Shown: positions 35,962 to 46,047, numbered from the stretch's first letter. The stretch: 48,633 nucleotides of DNA from Ramlibacter sp. (GCA_013815685.1 JACDFR010000030.1:1-48633), one strand, 5' to 3'. Translations and numbers: made by a program. Notes: generated by a model from the sequence alone, not told the origin.

Positions 35962-36845
35962 CGCTCGAAGTCGTCCTCATCACCGGCATGTCCGGCTCGG
36001 GCAAGTCGGTGGCGCTGCGCGCGCTGGAAGACGCGGGCCATTACTGCGTCGACAACCTCCCGCCCGAACTCCTGCTGTCGTTCGTTGCGCTGGAGCAGCA
36101 GCACGGCGCGGAGTGCGTTGCCATCGCCATGGACGTGCGAAGCGCGACATCGCTGCCGCTTGTGCCCGCGCAGCTCAAGGAGTTGCGCGCCCAGGGCGTC
36201 ACGGTGCGCCCGCTGTTCCTCGACGCGACGACCGATACCCTGGTACGGCGGTTTTCGGAAACACGGCGCCGCCACCCGCTCTCGGGCCGCAGGACGACGG
36301 CGCAGGCCGGCGGACTGGCCCACGACCGGCAGCATGCGCTCGTCGATGCGATCGAACTCGAGCGCGAATTGCTCGCCGACCTGCGCGAACAAGCGCATGT
36401 CATCGACACCAGCGTGATCCGGTCCTCGCAGCTTCAGGCGCATGTCAAGTCCCTGCTGTCCGCGCCGATCCGCCAGCTCACGCTGGTGTTCGAATCGTTC
36501 GCCTTCAAGCGCGGCGTTCCCGTCGACGCCGACTATGTGTTCGACGTGCGCATGCTGCCGAACCCGCATTACGAGCCCGCCCTTCGCGACCTGACCGGCC
36601 GCGACCAGCCGGTCGCCGATTTCCTCACGCGGCATGCCGATGTGGAGCAGATGTACGCCCACATCGAACATTTCCTCAACCACTGGCTCGAGCCGCTGGC
36701 GCGCGACCACCGCAGCTATGTGACCGTGGCCATCGGCTGCACCGGGGGCCAGCACCGGTCGGTATTCCTGGTCGAGCGGCTTGCGGCATCGTTCAGCGAG
36801 CGCTGGATCACGCTCAGGCGCCACCGCGAGCTCGACGCGATCTAG
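35958..36845 (+). CDS. rapZ: RNase adapter / nucleotide-binding protein RapZ
   Basis: 295 residues. The N-terminal kinase-like domain has a P-loop ([20 protein letters not shown]) followed by [13 protein letters not shown]. The C-terminal RNA-binding domain has [37 protein letters not shown] and [20 protein letters not shown]. In enterobacteria RapZ directs the sRNA GlmZ to RNase E to control glucosamine-6-phosphate synthase; the beta-proteobacterial role is less clear. The start overlaps the recN stop, and the stop overlaps the convergent mutY stop in a shared CTAG. Confidence 0.95.
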   Translation: MTLEVVLITGMSGSGKSVALRALEDAGHYCVDNLPPELLLSFVALEQQHGAECVAIAMDVRSATSLPLVPAQLKELRAQGVTVRPLFLDATTDTLVRRFSETRRRHPLSGRRTTAQAGGLAHDRQHALVDAIELERELLADLREQAHVIDTSVIRSSQLQAHVKSLLSAPIRQLTLVFESFAFKRGVPVDADYVFDVRMLPNPHYEPALRDLTGRDQPVADFLTRHADVEQMYAHIEHFLNHWLEPLARDHRSYVTVAIGCTGGQHRSVFLVERLAASFSERWITLRRHRELDAI

Positions 36846-37894
36846 CGCTCGCCGGCTTCCAGCAGGCGGCGAACGGGAGCCGGCAAACCCAGCCGGGTCC
36901 ATTCATCGCAGGCGAACCAGGCCCCTCGCGCCGCGCCCACCGGCGGCGCGGCCACTACACCTGTGACCGGATGAAGATGCAGATCCTTGTGCGTCAGCAC
37001 ATGAACGAACGCCGGATCGTCGCGCAGGTCGGCCCGGCTGGCCTGCGCAACCGCCGCTTCCAGCTCGGCGCGGCTGTGAAACGCGGGCAGGCAATACAGC
37101 CCCGCCCAGATGCCCGTGGCCGGCCGCTTCTCCAGCCACACCGCGCCATCCGTCGAGCGGGCTTTGAGCAGCCACAAGGACTGGGCGCCGCGCTTTTGCT
37201 TGCGCGTGCGCACCGGGTACTTCTCCGGCGCGCCTTCGCGAAGCGCCGTGCAGAGTTCGCGCACCGGGCAGATCATGCAGCTCGGGTTGCGCGTCAGGCA
37301 AACGCCGGCGCCCAGGTCCATCAGTCCCTGCGTGTAGCGCGGTATCGCTTCGCGGGCCACATTCTCGCCGGGCAGCAGCGCTTCGGCTTGCGCCCACAGG
37401 CTGCGTTCATTGGTGGCGCTGGCCAGGTCCGCCCCAAAGCCGAGGACGCGCGTGAGCACCCGCTTGACGTTGCCATCCAGAATGGCCGCGCGCTCGCCGA
37501 AACAGAACGACGCTATTGCCGCCGCCGTCGAGCGCCCGATGCCGGGCAGCGTCTGGAGTACTTGCGCACTGCGCGGAAATTGCCCGCCATGCAAGGCCAC
37601 CACATCCTGGGCGCACCGGTGCAGGTTGCGGGCCCGGCTGTAGTAGCCCAGGCCGCTCCACGATCCCAGCACGTCGTCCAGCGGCGCGGCCGCGAGCGCT
37701 GCCACATCCGGGAAGCACTGGAGGAACCGGGAGTAGTAACCCAGCACCGTGGCCACCTGCGTCTGCTGGAGCATGATCTCCGACAGCCAGACGCGGTAGG
37801 GGTCGCGGGTGTTTTGCCAGGGGAGGCTGTTACGCCCATGCGCCTGCTGCCAGTCGACCACGCGGCCGGCGAAGCCCGCCGGCATCTCGCTCAT
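36842..37894 (-). CDS. mutY: A/G-specific adenine glycosylase MutY
   Basis: 350 residues. The catalytic Glu is in [11 protein letters not shown], the helix-hairpin-helix is [15 protein letters not shown], and the key Asp is in [15 protein letters not shown]. The [4Fe-4S] cluster uses C-x6-C-x2-C-x5-C in [17 protein letters not shown]. The C-terminal NUDIX-like half, which recognises 8-oxoG, holds [23 protein letters not shown] at 37894 overlaps the stop of the dynamin-like gene by 4 bases; an alternative Met is three codons in. Together with mutM nearby, this places two arms of the GO repair system in one locus. Confidence 0.97.
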   Translation of the reverse strand: MSEMPAGFAGRVVDWQQAHGRNSLPWQNTRDPYRVWLSEIMLQQTQVATVLGYYSRFLQCFPDVAALAAAPLDDVLGSWSGLGYYSRARNLHRCAQDVVALHGGQFPRSAQVLQTLPGIGRSTAAAIASFCFGERAAILDGNVKRVLTRVLGFGADLASATNERSLWAQAEALLPGENVAREAIPRYTQGLMDLGAGVCLTRNPSCMICPVRELCTALREGAPEKYPVRTRKQKRGAQSLWLLKARSTDGAVWLEKRPATGIWAGLYCLPAFHSRAELEAAVAQASRADLRDDPAFVHVLTHKDLHLHPVTGVVAAPPVGAARGAWFACDEWTRLGLPAPVRRLLEAGER

Positions 37895-39852
37895 GCCGCG
37901 CGCAGCAGGGGTACGGCCGGCGCATTGCCGCCGATGGGGATGTTCATGAGGTGGTTCGTCAACTCGGCGAGCTTGGCGTCCATCTCGTCGATGGCTGTCT
38001 CTTGCGACTCGATCTCGGCGATGCGGTCGTCCAGGCCGCTGGCGGCCTGCTGGATGCGCTCTATCGCCTCGAGGCGCCGGCCGAAATTGCGGCGGCGTTC
38101 GCGCAGCTGCGCATCGAGCTGCGCCGCTGCGGACTTGTTCCACAGCTCCACTTCGCCCAGCGCCGCCTCGTAGACCAGGCGCAGGCGCGTGCCGAGCGCG
38201 CGCACCAGCCGGTCGGCGAACTCGGGCTGCGCCAGGCGGAAGGCGTTGCCCATGCCCAGGTACTGGTTGTGGCTGCGCTGCACCAGGTCGAGGTCGCGCT
38301 CGTAGCGGGCCAGGTCGGGTTCGCGCGGGGCTTGCAGCGAGAAGCCGTATTCGGCATTGAGCTGGCGGAACGTGCCGGTGAGCATCGACTGGATGTCGGC
38401 GCTGCGGGTCTGTGCATTGCGCAGCCCGGCGCGCAGCCTGTCGAACGTCGAGGCATAGGCCTTGCGCACGCCCAGCTTGATGCCGGGCTGGCGCAGGGCG
38501 GCCGTCAGGTCGGCCATCTCTGTCTTGAGCGTGGTGGTGCCCAGGAGGTCGAACACCTCGCGCAGCAGTTTCAGGTGCACCGAGCGCACGGCGTGGATGC
38601 GGGCGCCGCTCACGTCGAAGTCGACCTGTTCCTGCTCGATGCGCGCGCGCATGTGCTTGATGACCGAGCTGTTCTTGCCGCGCAGGCCCCTCAGCTCGAG
38701 CGTCTGCTCGGCCAGGTCGCGCCGGCGGATGTGGATGGCGCGGCCCGCTTCCATGCGCAGCTCGCCGATGCCCCCGGCGACGGCGGTGCGCAGTATCTTC
38801 TGGCGCTGGCCCATCACACCCTGGCTCAGCGCGCGCTCGAGCACCGGCAGCTGGCTGGCCTGCAGGAGCGCGGCGTCGTTATTTACCTTGGCGACCAGGC
38901 CTTTCTGCGCCGAAACGGGAATCACCTGTTCCGCGGGAAGGCCAAGGATTTCGGCGGAGGTGGCGCGCTGGCGCTCGATCTGGGCCTGCACCTGCACGGG
39001 CGTGCTCAGCGAGTCCCACATCGTGTCGATCTTGTTCAGGACGACCAGGCGTGAATCGATGTCGTCGGCTTCGGTGATCAGGTGTTCGCGCCAGATGGAC
39101 AGGTCGGACTTGGTCACGCCGGTGTCGGCCGCGAGGATGAAGACGACGGCGTGCGCCTGGGGGATCAGGTTGACCGTCAGCTCGGGTTCGGCGCCGATGG
39201 CGTTCAGGCCCGGGGTGTCGAGGATGACCAGGCCCTGCTTGAGCAGCGGATGGGCGATGTTGATCAGGGCATGGCGCCACTTGGGCACTTCCACCTTGCC
39301 CTGGGCGTTGACCATCGGGTTTTCTTCCGGCGCGTCGTCGTGCCAGAAACCCAGCGCCTTCGCCTCGGCCTTGCTGACGTGGCGGACTTCGGCGACTTTT
39401 TCGAACGCCTTGGCCAGCTGCGCCGGGTCGTTGACGTCGAGATCCACCCGCGTCCATTTTTCGGTGGCCATGCGCCATTCCATCAGCGGCTGCGGCTGCA
39501 GGCGCGTCTCGATGGGCAAAAGGCGCAGGCAAGGCGGCACGTCGGCGTCGTAACCCAGCTCGGTCGGGCACATGGTGGTGCGGCCGGCGCTGGCGGGCAT
39601 GATCCGCCGCTTGTAGCCGGCGAAGAAGATGGCGTTGATCAACTCGGACTTGCCGCGCGAAAACTCGGCGACGAAGGCGACCATGACCTTGTCGGAGCGC
39701 ATCTGCGTTTCCAGGCGGCGCAGCCGCTCTTCGACGGCCGAATCCAGCAGGTCGTGGTCCTTCAGCCATTCGGACAACAGTTTCAGGCGCAAGGCGAATT
39801 CGCGCCGCCAGGAGCCGTGCTGGTCGAATTGTTCGTTGAAGGATGTGCCCAC
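37891..39852 (-). CDS. Bacterial dynamin-like GTPase
   Basis: 653 residues with a dynamin-type G domain near the N-terminus. The P-loop FVAEFSRGKSELINAIFF carries Ala where GxxxxGKS has the first Gly. Switch I lies around ASAGRTTMCPTELG, G3 is LVILDTPGLNAIGAE, and G4 is VVLNKIDTMWDS. Long helical stalk segments follow, with coiled coil (RERRRNFGRRLEAIERIQQA and onwards) at the C-terminal end. Bacterial dynamins remodel or protect the inner membrane; this one has no partner dynamin gene nearby. The GTG at 39852 is the best start, since upstream sequence runs into mutM. It is translationally coupled to mutY, which has no known functional tie. Confidence 0.87.
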   Translation of the reverse strand: MGTSFNEQFDQHGSWRREFALRLKLLSEWLKDHDLLDSAVEERLRRLETQMRSDKVMVAFVAEFSRGKSELINAIFFAGYKRRIMPASAGRTTMCPTELGYDADVPPCLRLLPIETRLQPQPLMEWRMATEKWTRVDLDVNDPAQLAKAFEKVAEVRHVSKAEAKALGFWHDDAPEENPMVNAQGKVEVPKWRHALINIAHPLLKQGLVILDTPGLNAIGAEPELTVNLIPQAHAVVFILAADTGVTKSDLSIWREHLITEADDIDSRLVVLNKIDTMWDSLSTPVQVQAQIERQRATSAEILGLPAEQVIPVSAQKGLVAKVNNDAALLQASQLPVLERALSQGVMGQRQKILRTAVAGGIGELRMEAGRAIHIRRRDLAEQTLELRGLRGKNSSVIKHMRARIEQEQVDFDVSGARIHAVRSVHLKLLREVFDLLGTTTLKTEMADLTAALRQPGIKLGVRKAYASTFDRLRAGLRNAQTRSADIQSMLTGTFRQLNAEYGFSLQAPREPDLARYERDLDLVQRSHNQYLGMGNAFRLAQPEFADRLVRALGTRLRLVYEAALGEVELWNKSAAAQLDAQLRERRRNFGRRLEAIERIQQAASGLDDRIAEIESQETAIDEMDAKLAELTNHLMNIPIGGNAPAVPLLRAA

Positions 39853-39902
39853 TGTGCCCCCGGAGTGCCGTTTGAATATAGCATTGCGAGGCTTTTTCGC
39901 CC

Positions 39903-40718
39903 TCAGGATTTCTGGCACTTCGGGCAGTAATACGTTGCGCGCTGGCCCTGGCGAATACTTTTTACGGCGCTTGCGCACACCCGGCACGGTTCGCCCGCCC
40001 TGTCATAGACCATTGCTTCCAGCTGAAAGTAACCCGCCTGCCCCTGGGCGTTGGAGAAATCGCGCAAGGTGCTCCCGCCCTTGGCCACGGCGCGGGCCAG
40101 CACTTCGCGCACCGCTCCCCACAGCTTTTCGGCCCGCGGCCGGCTGATTCGGGACGCGCGCAGAGTCGGGCGGATACCCGCCAGGAACAGCGCCTCGGAC
40201 GCATAGATGTTGCCGACACCCACGACCAGGTCGCCCGCCAGCAACACCTGCTTGACCGGCGCGTTGCGGCGCTTGAGGCCCAGGTGGAAGGCCTCCAGCT
40301 CGAATTCATCGGTCAGCGGCTCCACGCCCAGGCGCCCCAGCAGCTTGAGCGCTTCCGGCGAGGCCTCGCCGGGCACATAGACGACGGCGCCGAATCGCCG
40401 GGGGTCGTTCAGTCGCAGGACACCCCTGCTGGTAACCAGGTCGAAGTGGTCATGCGCGCCTGCGGCCGGCGGCGGCGGCCCGAAACTGAGGCTGCCCGAC
40501 ATGCCCAGATGCAGCAAAAGCACGCCTTCATCCAGGTCGACCAGGAGGTACTTGCCGCGGCGGCGCACCGCCCGCACCGTGCGGCCGACCAGCAATTGCG
40601 CTTCCAGGCCCAGCGGCCAGCGCAAGGGCTTGCCCAGGCGCACCGACTCGATCCTGGCGCCGGCGATACGGTCGGCAAGACTGAGGCGGGTGACTTCGAC
40701 TTCGGGAAGTTCGGGCAT
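39903..40718 (-). CDS. mutM: Formamidopyrimidine-DNA glycosylase MutM (Fpg)
   Basis: 271 residues. After Met removal the N-terminal Pro is the catalytic nucleophile ([14 protein letters not shown], with Glu3 conserved). The Lys of the beta-turn is in [13 protein letters not shown], and [10 protein letters not shown] precedes the helix-two-turn-helix [16 protein letters not shown]-terminal zinc finger has the four cysteines in [11 protein letters not shown] and YYCPKCQ. It removes 8-oxoguanine. It lies upstream of the dynamin-like gene with a 50-base gap and is divergent from the TPR gene. Confidence 0.97.
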   Translation of the reverse strand: MPELPEVEVTRLSLADRIAGARIESVRLGKPLRWPLGLEAQLLVGRTVRAVRRRGKYLLVDLDEGVLLLHLGMSGSLSFGPPPPAAGAHDHFDLVTSRGVLRLNDPRRFGAVVYVPGEASPEALKLLGRLGVEPLTDEFELEAFHLGLKRRNAPVKQVLLAGDLVVGVGNIYASEALFLAGIRPTLRASRISRPRAEKLWGAVREVLARAVAKGGSTLRDFSNAQGQAGYFQLEAMVYDRAGEPCRVCASAVKSIRQGQRATYYCPKCQKS

Positions 40719-40751
40719 GGCTGGAGCGGGGGCTTGGATTATTATGGTTCG

Positions 40752-42500
40752 ATGAAGAGATTTCCCCTCGCGGCCAGCGCCGCGCTGCTGGCCCTGGCCC
40801 AGGTCGCTTGCGCGCAACCCGTCCAGAATCGGCCGAATCCCCGGATCGAGGAAGGGCCCTCGGCCATCCCTACCCCCCTCGATGCCGGGCTGTTCTACCA
40901 GTTGCTTCTGGGCGAGCTCAACGCCCAGGGCGTGGAGCCGGCGACCGGCTATTCGCTGATCCTCGATGCGGCGCGCAAGACCAACGACCCAGCGCTCTAC
41001 CAGCGCGCGGTCGATCTTGCCTTCCAGGCGCGCTCCGGGGACGCCGCGCTTCAGGCGGCGCGGGCCTGGAAGCAGGCCCATCCCGCCTCGCGCGAGGCCA
41101 ACCGCTACGTGCTGCAGATCCTGGTGGCGCTCAATCGCGTCGCCGACAGCGCCGAGCCCTTGAAGGCCGATATCGCGTTGGCCGAGCCCAAGGAACGCAA
41201 TGCCGCCCTTGGGGGCGTTCCCCGCATCTATGCGCGGGTGAGCGACAAGAAACTGGCGGCCAATGTGGTGGAGCAGGCGCTCGCCGACTACCTGGCCAAT
41301 CCCGCCACCGGCGCCGCGGCGTGGACGTCCGTCGGCCGGCTGCGGTTGGCCGCGGGCGACTCCGCCGGTGCCGTAGAGGCGACGCGGCGCGCCCAGGCCG
41401 TCAATCCCCGCGCTGAGGGGCCTGCCCTGCTCGCGCTCGAGCTGATGGACCCGAAGCTGCCCCAGGCCGAGCTCCTCGTGCGGCGCTACATGGAAGGCAA
41501 GCCGCTGCCAGAGCTGCGCATGGGTTATGCCCGCGCCCTGCTCGACGCGCAGCGCTACGCCGAAGCCGCGCAGCAATTGCAGGTCGTCACCGCCGAGAAA
41601 CCCGACTACCCCGAAGCCTGGCTGGTGCAGGGGACGCTCCAGTTGCAGGACAACCAGGACGCCGCGGCCGAGGCCTCGCTCAAGCGCTATATCGAACTCG
41701 CGCAGTCCCAGCGCGCAGGCGAGGAACGCGGCCGCGGCCTGGCCCAGGCCTATCTGTCGCTGTCGCGTATCGCCGAAAAACGCAAGGATTTCACCCTGGC
41801 GGGCGCCTGGCTGGACAAGATCGAGAACCAGCAGGACCTGGTCGCGGCCCAGCATCGCCGCGCCTCCCTGCTGGCGCGCCAGGGCAAGCTGGACGAAGCG
41901 CGCAAGCTGCTGCGCTCCCTGCCCGACCGGGCTCCGGCCGATGCCCGCACCAAGCTGCTGGCGGAAGTGCAGCTGCTGCGCGAGCACAAGCAGTTCAAGT
42001 CCGCCTACGACCTGCTGGCCCAGGCCACGGCCAAGCCGCCTTTCGATGCCGACCTGGTCTACGACCAGGCCATGCTTGCCGAGAAACTGAACAACCTGCC
42101 CGATATGGAACGCCTGCTGCGGCAGGTCATCGCCAGCAAGCCCGACTACCACCACGCCTACAACGCCCTGGGCTATTCCTTCGCCGAACGCAGCCTGCGC
42201 CTGCCGGAAGCCAAGGAGCTGATCAAGAAAGCCCTGACGTTCGCGCCCGAAGACCCCTACATCAGCGACAGCCTGGCCTGGGTCGAGTTCCGCATGGGCA
42301 ACAAAGCCGAGGCGCTGCGAATCCTTGACACGGCCTACAAGGCCCGGCCCGACGCCGACATCGCGGCCCACCTGGGCGAGGTTCTGTGGAGCCTGGGCCA
42401 GCGCGAGCGGGCCCAGGCCATCTGGAAAGAGGGCCTGCTGCTCAACAGCGAAAACGAAACGCTTCAGGAAACGCTCAAGCGGCTGCGCGTCAAGCCATGA
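40752..42500 (+). CDS. Exported tetratricopeptide-repeat protein
   Basis: 582 residues. A signal peptide ([19 protein letters not shown]) ends near ACA-QPVQN. The rest is almost entirely TPR helices, with recognisable repeats such as [60 protein letters not shown] and [20 protein letters not shown]. Proteins of this type sit between mutM and lolB in many beta-proteobacteria and are thought to be envelope scaffolds. No enzymatic motif is visible. Starts 33 bases from the divergent mutM start. Confidence 0.85.
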   Translation: MKRFPLAASAALLALAQVACAQPVQNRPNPRIEEGPSAIPTPLDAGLFYQLLLGELNAQGVEPATGYSLILDAARKTNDPALYQRAVDLAFQARSGDAALQAARAWKQAHPASREANRYVLQILVALNRVADSAEPLKADIALAEPKERNAALGGVPRIYARVSDKKLAANVVEQALADYLANPATGAAAWTSVGRLRLAAGDSAGAVEATRRAQAVNPRAEGPALLALELMDPKLPQAELLVRRYMEGKPLPELRMGYARALLDAQRYAEAAQQLQVVTAEKPDYPEAWLVQGTLQLQDNQDAAAEASLKRYIELAQSQRAGEERGRGLAQAYLSLSRIAEKRKDFTLAGAWLDKIENQQDLVAAQHRRASLLARQGKLDEARKLLRSLPDRAPADARTKLLAEVQLLREHKQFKSAYDLLAQATAKPPFDADLVYDQAMLAEKLNNLPDMERLLRQVIASKPDYHHAYNALGYSFAERSLRLPEAKELIKKALTFAPEDPYISDSLAWVEFRMGNKAEALRILDTAYKARPDADIAAHLGEVLWSLGQRERAQAIWKEGLLLNSENETLQETLKRLRVKP

Positions 42501-42555
42501 GCCGCCGGGACGCTCCAAGGCGAATACCGCAGCGAATGGCGCGCCACATTACCCG

Positions 42556-43056
42556 ATGAATCTTCTCGCCCGCGGCGCCGCCTGGCTGGCGGCCATTGCC
42601 CTGGTTGCGCTGGCCGGCTGTGCGAGCCCGCCGCGGACGGCCGAGCTTCACGATCCGGCCGGCAGCCCCTGGAATGGGCGCCTCGCGTTGCAGGTCCAGG
42701 ACCAGGCCAGCCAGTCGTTTTCGGCATCCTTCGAACTCAAGGGCAGCGCACGCGCGGGCGAACTCACATTGTTCGGCCCGCTCGGCGGCACCTTGGCGGC
42801 ACTCATCTGGCAACCCGGGGGCGCCAGCCTCAACGCCGACGGCCAGGTTCGGCAGTTCGAGTCGGTCGATGCAATCGTGGCGCATGTCACAGGCGCTGCC
42901 ATCCCGATCGGCGCCCTGTTCGACTGGCTGCGCGGCATCGACACGCCGGTCGAGGGATGGCGCGCCGACCTGTCTCAGCTGGGACAAGGCCGCCTGGGCG
43001 CCAAGCGCCTGGCGCCTGCGCCCGAGGCCGATCTGCGCGTGGTTTTCGAGCGCTGA
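42556..43056 (+). CDS. lolB: Outer-membrane lipoprotein receptor LolB
   Basis: 166 residues with a lipoprotein signal ending at the lipobox ALAGC. The mature part starts at WNGRLALQVQD and contains the LolB motifs GSARAGELTLFGPLGGTLA and FDWLRGIDTP. LolB accepts lipoproteins from LolA and inserts them in the outer membrane. It is slightly short for the family but complete. It lies 55 bases after the TPR gene and 5 bases before ispE, matching the conserved lolB-ispE-prs order. Confidence 0.92.
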   Translation: MNLLARGAAWLAAIALVALAGCASPPRTAELHDPAGSPWNGRLALQVQDQASQSFSASFELKGSARAGELTLFGPLGGTLAALIWQPGGASLNADGQVRQFESVDAIVAHVTGAAIPIGALFDWLRGIDTPVEGWRADLSQLGQGRLGAKRLAPAPEADLRVVFER

Positions 43057-43061
43057 GGCTC

Positions 43062-43922
43062 ATGAAGGCGCTGTACGACGTCCCGGCCCCGGCCAAACTC
43101 AACCTGTTCCTGCATGTGATGGGGCGCAGGGCGGACGGAATGCACCTGTTGCAGTCGGCCTTCATGCTCATCGACTGGTGCGACACCTTGCACTTCGAGT
43201 TGCGGGCCGGCGCTGGGCTCAGCCGTGAAGACCTGGGCCTGCCCCTGCCAGCCGATGACCTGGTGCTGCGCGCTGCCCGCGCCTTGCAGGCCGCGTCGGC
43301 CACGGGCCACGGGGTTCACATCGCCATCGAAAAACGGCTGCCGGCACAAGCGGGCATGGGGGGCGGCTCTTCCGACGCGGCCGCGTGCCTGCTCGCGCTC
43401 AACCGGCTGTGGGGCTTGAACTACCCGTCGTCCCGCCTGGCGCAGATCGGTTTGACCCTGGGCGCTGACGTGCCCTTTTTCCTGGGGGAGGGAAATGCCT
43501 GGGTCGAAGGAATCGGCGAACGGCTAATGCCGATCACGCTGCCCGCCGCGCGTTTTGCCGTGGTCAAGCCGGCCGAGGGGTTGGCAACGGCCGGTATCTT
43601 CAACGACCCCCTGCTCAAACGCGGCAGTGAGGCTGCTATAATTTCAGGCTTTGCTGCAAACCCGTACTCTTTTGGGGTCAACGACTTGCAGCCGGTCGCC
43701 CAAAGGCTTTGCCCCGGGGTGAGCCAAGCCCTCGAATGGCTGGGTTCGCAGGGGTTGCAAGGCAGGATGACAGGCTCGGGCAGCGCTGTGTTCGCGCAGA
43801 TGCTGCAAGACATGCCCCTGCAGGCCGCTCCGGCGGGCTGGCAGGTGCGGGAATGCAAAAATTTGGAGGCTCATCCTTTGGTGGGATGGGCACCGAGCGA
43901 CGATTCATCGGTGGGCGGCTGA
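43062..43922 (+). CDS. ispE: 4-diphosphocytidyl-2-C-methyl-D-erythritol kinase IspE
   Basis: 286 residues of the GHMP kinase superfamily, catalysing the ATP-dependent phosphorylation in the MEP isoprenoid pathway. Motif 1 is PAPAKLNLFLHVMGRRADGM and motif 2 is LPAQAGMGGGSSDAAACLLAL, the ATP loop. GADVPFFLGEGNAWVEGIGE holds the catalytic Asp, and MTGSGSAVFA is motif 3. Start ATG 43062 lies 5 bases after the lolB stop. It ends 20 bases before the tRNA-Gln gene, so the tRNA may be processed from the same transcript. Confidence 0.96.
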   Translation: MKALYDVPAPAKLNLFLHVMGRRADGMHLLQSAFMLIDWCDTLHFELRAGAGLSREDLGLPLPADDLVLRAARALQAASATGHGVHIAIEKRLPAQAGMGGGSSDAAACLLALNRLWGLNYPSSRLAQIGLTLGADVPFFLGEGNAWVEGIGERLMPITLPAARFAVVKPAEGLATAGIFNDPLLKRGSEAAIISGFAANPYSFGVNDLQPVAQRLCPGVSQALEWLGSQGLQGRMTGSGSAVFAQMLQDMPLQAAPAGWQVRECKNLEAHPLVGWAPSDDSSVGG

Positions 43923-43942
43923 TTGCAGCCGTCAACCCGTGT

Positions 43943-44019
43943 AGGGGAGTCGCCAAGTTGGTTAAGGCACTGGATTTTGATTCCAGCATGCGAGGGTTCG
44001 AGTCCTTCCTCCCCTGCCA
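43943..44019 (+). tRNA. tRNA-Gln (anticodon TTG)
   Basis: 77 bases including encoded CCA: acceptor AGGGGAG/CTCCCCT, D-arm CGCCAAGTTGGTTAAGGC, anticodon stem CTGGA/TCCAG with loop TTTTGAT, and T-arm GGGTTCGAGTCC. The TTG anticodon reads Gln. Placed between ispE and prs, a conserved position in beta-proteobacteria. Confidence 0.96.
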
Positions 44020-44036
44020 AATACGCCAGGCGTAAA

Positions 44037-44108
44037 GGCAAAACGTGCACGTAGCGCACGGGCAAAACGTGCACGTAGCGCACGGGCAAAACGTGCACGT
44101 AGCGCACG
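44037..44108. repeat. Perfect tandem repeat, 3 x 24 bp
   Basis: Three identical 24-base units start at 44037, 44061 and 44085, each containing GCACGTAGCGCAC within an imperfect dyad (GTGC...GCAC). They fill most of the gap between tRNA-Gln and prs and end about 30 bases before the prs ATG. They could form tandem small hairpins in the prs leader. Confidence 0.95.
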
Positions 44109-44138
44109 GGATAACGTTAAAACTCGCTGGGTCCGTCA

Positions 44139-45116
44139 ATGCAGGTTGTTCCGCATCCCGATTTCATGGTGTTCACTGGCAACGCCAATCCCGACCTCGC
44201 GGCCGAGATTGCCGGTCACCTGGGTATTTCGCTGGGCGCTGCCAGCGTGGGGCGTTTTTCCGACGGTGAAGTCACCGTCGAGATCAACACCAACGTGCGG
44301 GCGCGCGACGTGTTCGTCGTGCAGTCCACGTGCGCGCCCACCAACGAAAACCTGATGGAACTGCTGATCATGGTCGATGCACTCAAGCGTGCCTCGGCCG
44401 AGCGGATCAGCGCCGTGATTCCCTATTTCGGCTACGCCCGCCAGGACCGCCGCCCGCGCTCTTCGCGCGTGCCGATCTCGGCCAAGGTCGTGGCCAACCT
44501 GCTGCAGACCGTGGGCGTTTCCCGCGTGCTGACGATGGACCTGCATGCCGACCAGATCCAGGGCTTCTTCGATATCCCGGTCGACAACATCTACGCCTCG
44601 CCGGTCCTGCTGTCCGATGTGCGCTCCAAGAAATACGAAGACCTGATCGTGGTCTCGCCCGACGTGGGCGGTGTGGTGCGCGCCCGGGCCCTGGCCAAGC
44701 AGCTGGATACCGACCTGGCGATCATCGACAAGCGCCGTCCGCGCGCGAACGTGAGCGAAGTGATGCACGTGATCGGCGAGATCGACGGGCGCAATTGCGT
44801 GATCATGGACGACATGATCGATACGGCGGGCACGCTGGTAAAGGCGGCCGAGGTCCTGAAGGAGCGCGGCGCCAAGAAGGTCTATGCCTATTGCACGCAC
44901 GCCATCTTTTCGGGCCCCGCGATCGATCGCATCGCCAAGGGCGGCGCGCTGGACGAAGTGGTGGTGACAAATACCATTCCGCTGTCCGACAGCGCCCGCA
45001 CCTGCAGGAAAGTCCGCCAGCTGTCCGTGGCCCCGCTGATCGCCGAGACGATCCAGCGCATCGCCAAGGGCGAGTCGGTGATGAGTTTGTTCTCGGACCA
45101 GGAAAACCTGTTTTAA
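44139..45116 (+). CDS. prs: Ribose-phosphate pyrophosphokinase (PRPP synthetase)
   Basis: 325 residues. The class I signature appears as [40 protein letters not shown] and [20 protein letters not shown], with the catalytic flexible loop around it. [20 protein letters not shown] binds divalent cation and ribose-5-phosphate, and [14 protein letters not shown] is the PRPP loop. It makes PRPP for nucleotide, His and Trp synthesis. The ATG at 44139 is used; a second Met nine codons in is possible and neither has a strong ribosome site. A hairpin terminator overlaps its stop. Confidence 0.97.
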   Translation: MQVVPHPDFMVFTGNANPDLAAEIAGHLGISLGAASVGRFSDGEVTVEINTNVRARDVFVVQSTCAPTNENLMELLIMVDALKRASAERISAVIPYFGYARQDRRPRSSRVPISAKVVANLLQTVGVSRVLTMDLHADQIQGFFDIPVDNIYASPVLLSDVRSKKYEDLIVVSPDVGGVVRARALAKQLDTDLAIIDKRRPRANVSEVMHVIGEIDGRNCVIMDDMIDTAGTLVKAAEVLKERGAKKVYAYCTHAIFSGPAIDRIAKGGALDEVVVTNTIPLSDSARTCRKVRQLSVAPLIAETIQRIAKGESVMSLFSDQENLF

Positions 45117-45145
45117 CTTTGAAATCGCTGCGCGATTTCAAAGTT
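45115..45145 (+). terminator. Perfect 14-bp hairpin overlapping the prs stop
   Basis: AACTTTGAAATCGC (45115-45128), loop TGC, GCGATTTCAAAGTT (45132-45145). The stem overlaps the prs TAA. The downstream U-run is short (GTTTG), so it may act as a weak terminator or 3'-end stabiliser. Confidence 0.65.
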
Positions 45146-45161
45146 GTTTGGTCAGTGCGAC

Positions 45162-45296
45162 CAGGACCGGCAAAGCCGGTTCCTGACGCAAGGAAGACTG
45201 CGCTGCACGATGTTGCGCGCAGTCTATGTACAAGGGCGGCGAAGCTGCCCTTGATTTTTGAAACCGGAATCCCACTGGTCGCGGTGGATTCTTTTT
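45162..45296 (+). promoter_or_regulatory. rplY leader with four successive hairpins, two terminator-like
   Basis: Between prs and rplY lie four stems. B (45162-45185) is CAGGACCGGC pairing GCCGGTTCCTG. C (45195-45225) is AGACTGCGC pairing GCGCAGTCT. D (45231-45253) is CAAGGGCGGC-GAA-GCTGCCCTTG followed by ATTTTTG. E (45267-45291) is GAATCCCAC pairing GTGGATTC followed directly by TTTTT and then the rplY ribosome site GGAG. D and E have the form of intrinsic terminators placed before the gene, so the leader looks like an attenuator. Ribosomal-protein feedback is one possibility; this is inference from structure. Confidence 0.6.
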
Positions 45297-45306
45297 GGAG
45301 TACGTT

Positions 45307-46047
45307 ATGAAATTCGTCGCTTTTGAGCGCGCAAAGCAGGGTACGGGTGCGAGCCGCCGTCTCCGCAATACCGGCAAGACGCCCGGCATCGTCTACGGTG
45401 GCGATGGCCAGCCGCAGCTGATCGAGCTCGATCACAACGCGCTGTGGCACGCGCTGAAGAAGGAAGCCTTCCATTCCTCCATCCTCGAGATGGAACTGGC
45501 CGGCAAGACCAACAAGGTGCTGCTGCGCGACGTGCAGATGCACCCGTACAAGCAGCTGGTTCAGCACATCGACTTCCAGCGCGTGGACGCCCGGACCAAG
45601 CTGCACATGAAGGTGCCGCTGCACTACGTGAAGGCCGAGGAATCGCACGCGATCAAGTTCGAAAACTGCGTCGCCAACCACGTGATGTCCGAAATCGACA
45701 TCTCCTGCCTGCCCGCCGATCTGCCCGAGTTCATCGAGGTTGACCTGTCGGGCTTGAAGAAGGGCATGTCGCTGCACCTGAACGACATCCAGCTTCCCAA
45801 AGGCGTGACGGCCGTGACGCGCGGCAAGCCGAACCCGGTGCTGGTGTCGGTGGTAACCATCGGCGGCGAAGAAGCCGCCGACCCGAATGCGCCCGTGGCC
45901 GCAGCGCCTGCCGCCGAGGCGAAGCCCGCTGCCGGCAAGGATGCCAAGGGCGGCGACGCCAAGGGTGGAGACAAGGCCGCTGACGCCAAGGCCGGCGCCG
46001 CCGCCAAGGCTCCCGCTGCCAAGGCACCCGCCGCCAAGAAAAAGTAA
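45307..46047 (+). CDS. rplY: Ribosomal protein bL25, long (CTC/TL5) form
   Basis: 246 residues. The N-terminal 5S-rRNA-binding domain is [20 protein letters not shown] with [10 protein letters not shown]. The second, TL5-type beta-domain runs through about residue 190. The C-terminal tail of about 50 residues is low complexity, made of Ala/Lys/Gly/Asp ([27 protein letters not shown]). Binds 5S rRNA in the large subunit. ATG 45307 is behind GGAG; a TTG four codons upstream is not needed. Transcribed with pth, as usual. Confidence 0.96.
   Translation: MKFVAFERAKQGTGASRRLRNTGKTPGIVYGGDGQPQLIELDHNALWHALKKEAFHSSILEMELAGKTNKVLLRDVQMHPYKQLVQHIDFQRVDARTKLHMKVPLHYVKAEESHAIKFENCVANHVMSEIDISCLPADLPEFIEVDLSGLKKGMSLHLNDIQLPKGVTAVTRGKPNPVLVSVVTIGGEEAADPNAPVAAAPAAEAKPAAGKDAKGGDAKGGDKAADAKAGAAAKAPAAKAPAAKKK

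Noticed and set aside
40719..42518. Long minus-strand extension upstream of mutM
   Set aside because: MutM must begin at MPELPEVE for its N-terminal Pro nucleophile; the extension is antisense to the TPR gene.
44037..44108. CRISPR-like array
   Set aside because: The three units abut with no spacers and there are no cas genes.
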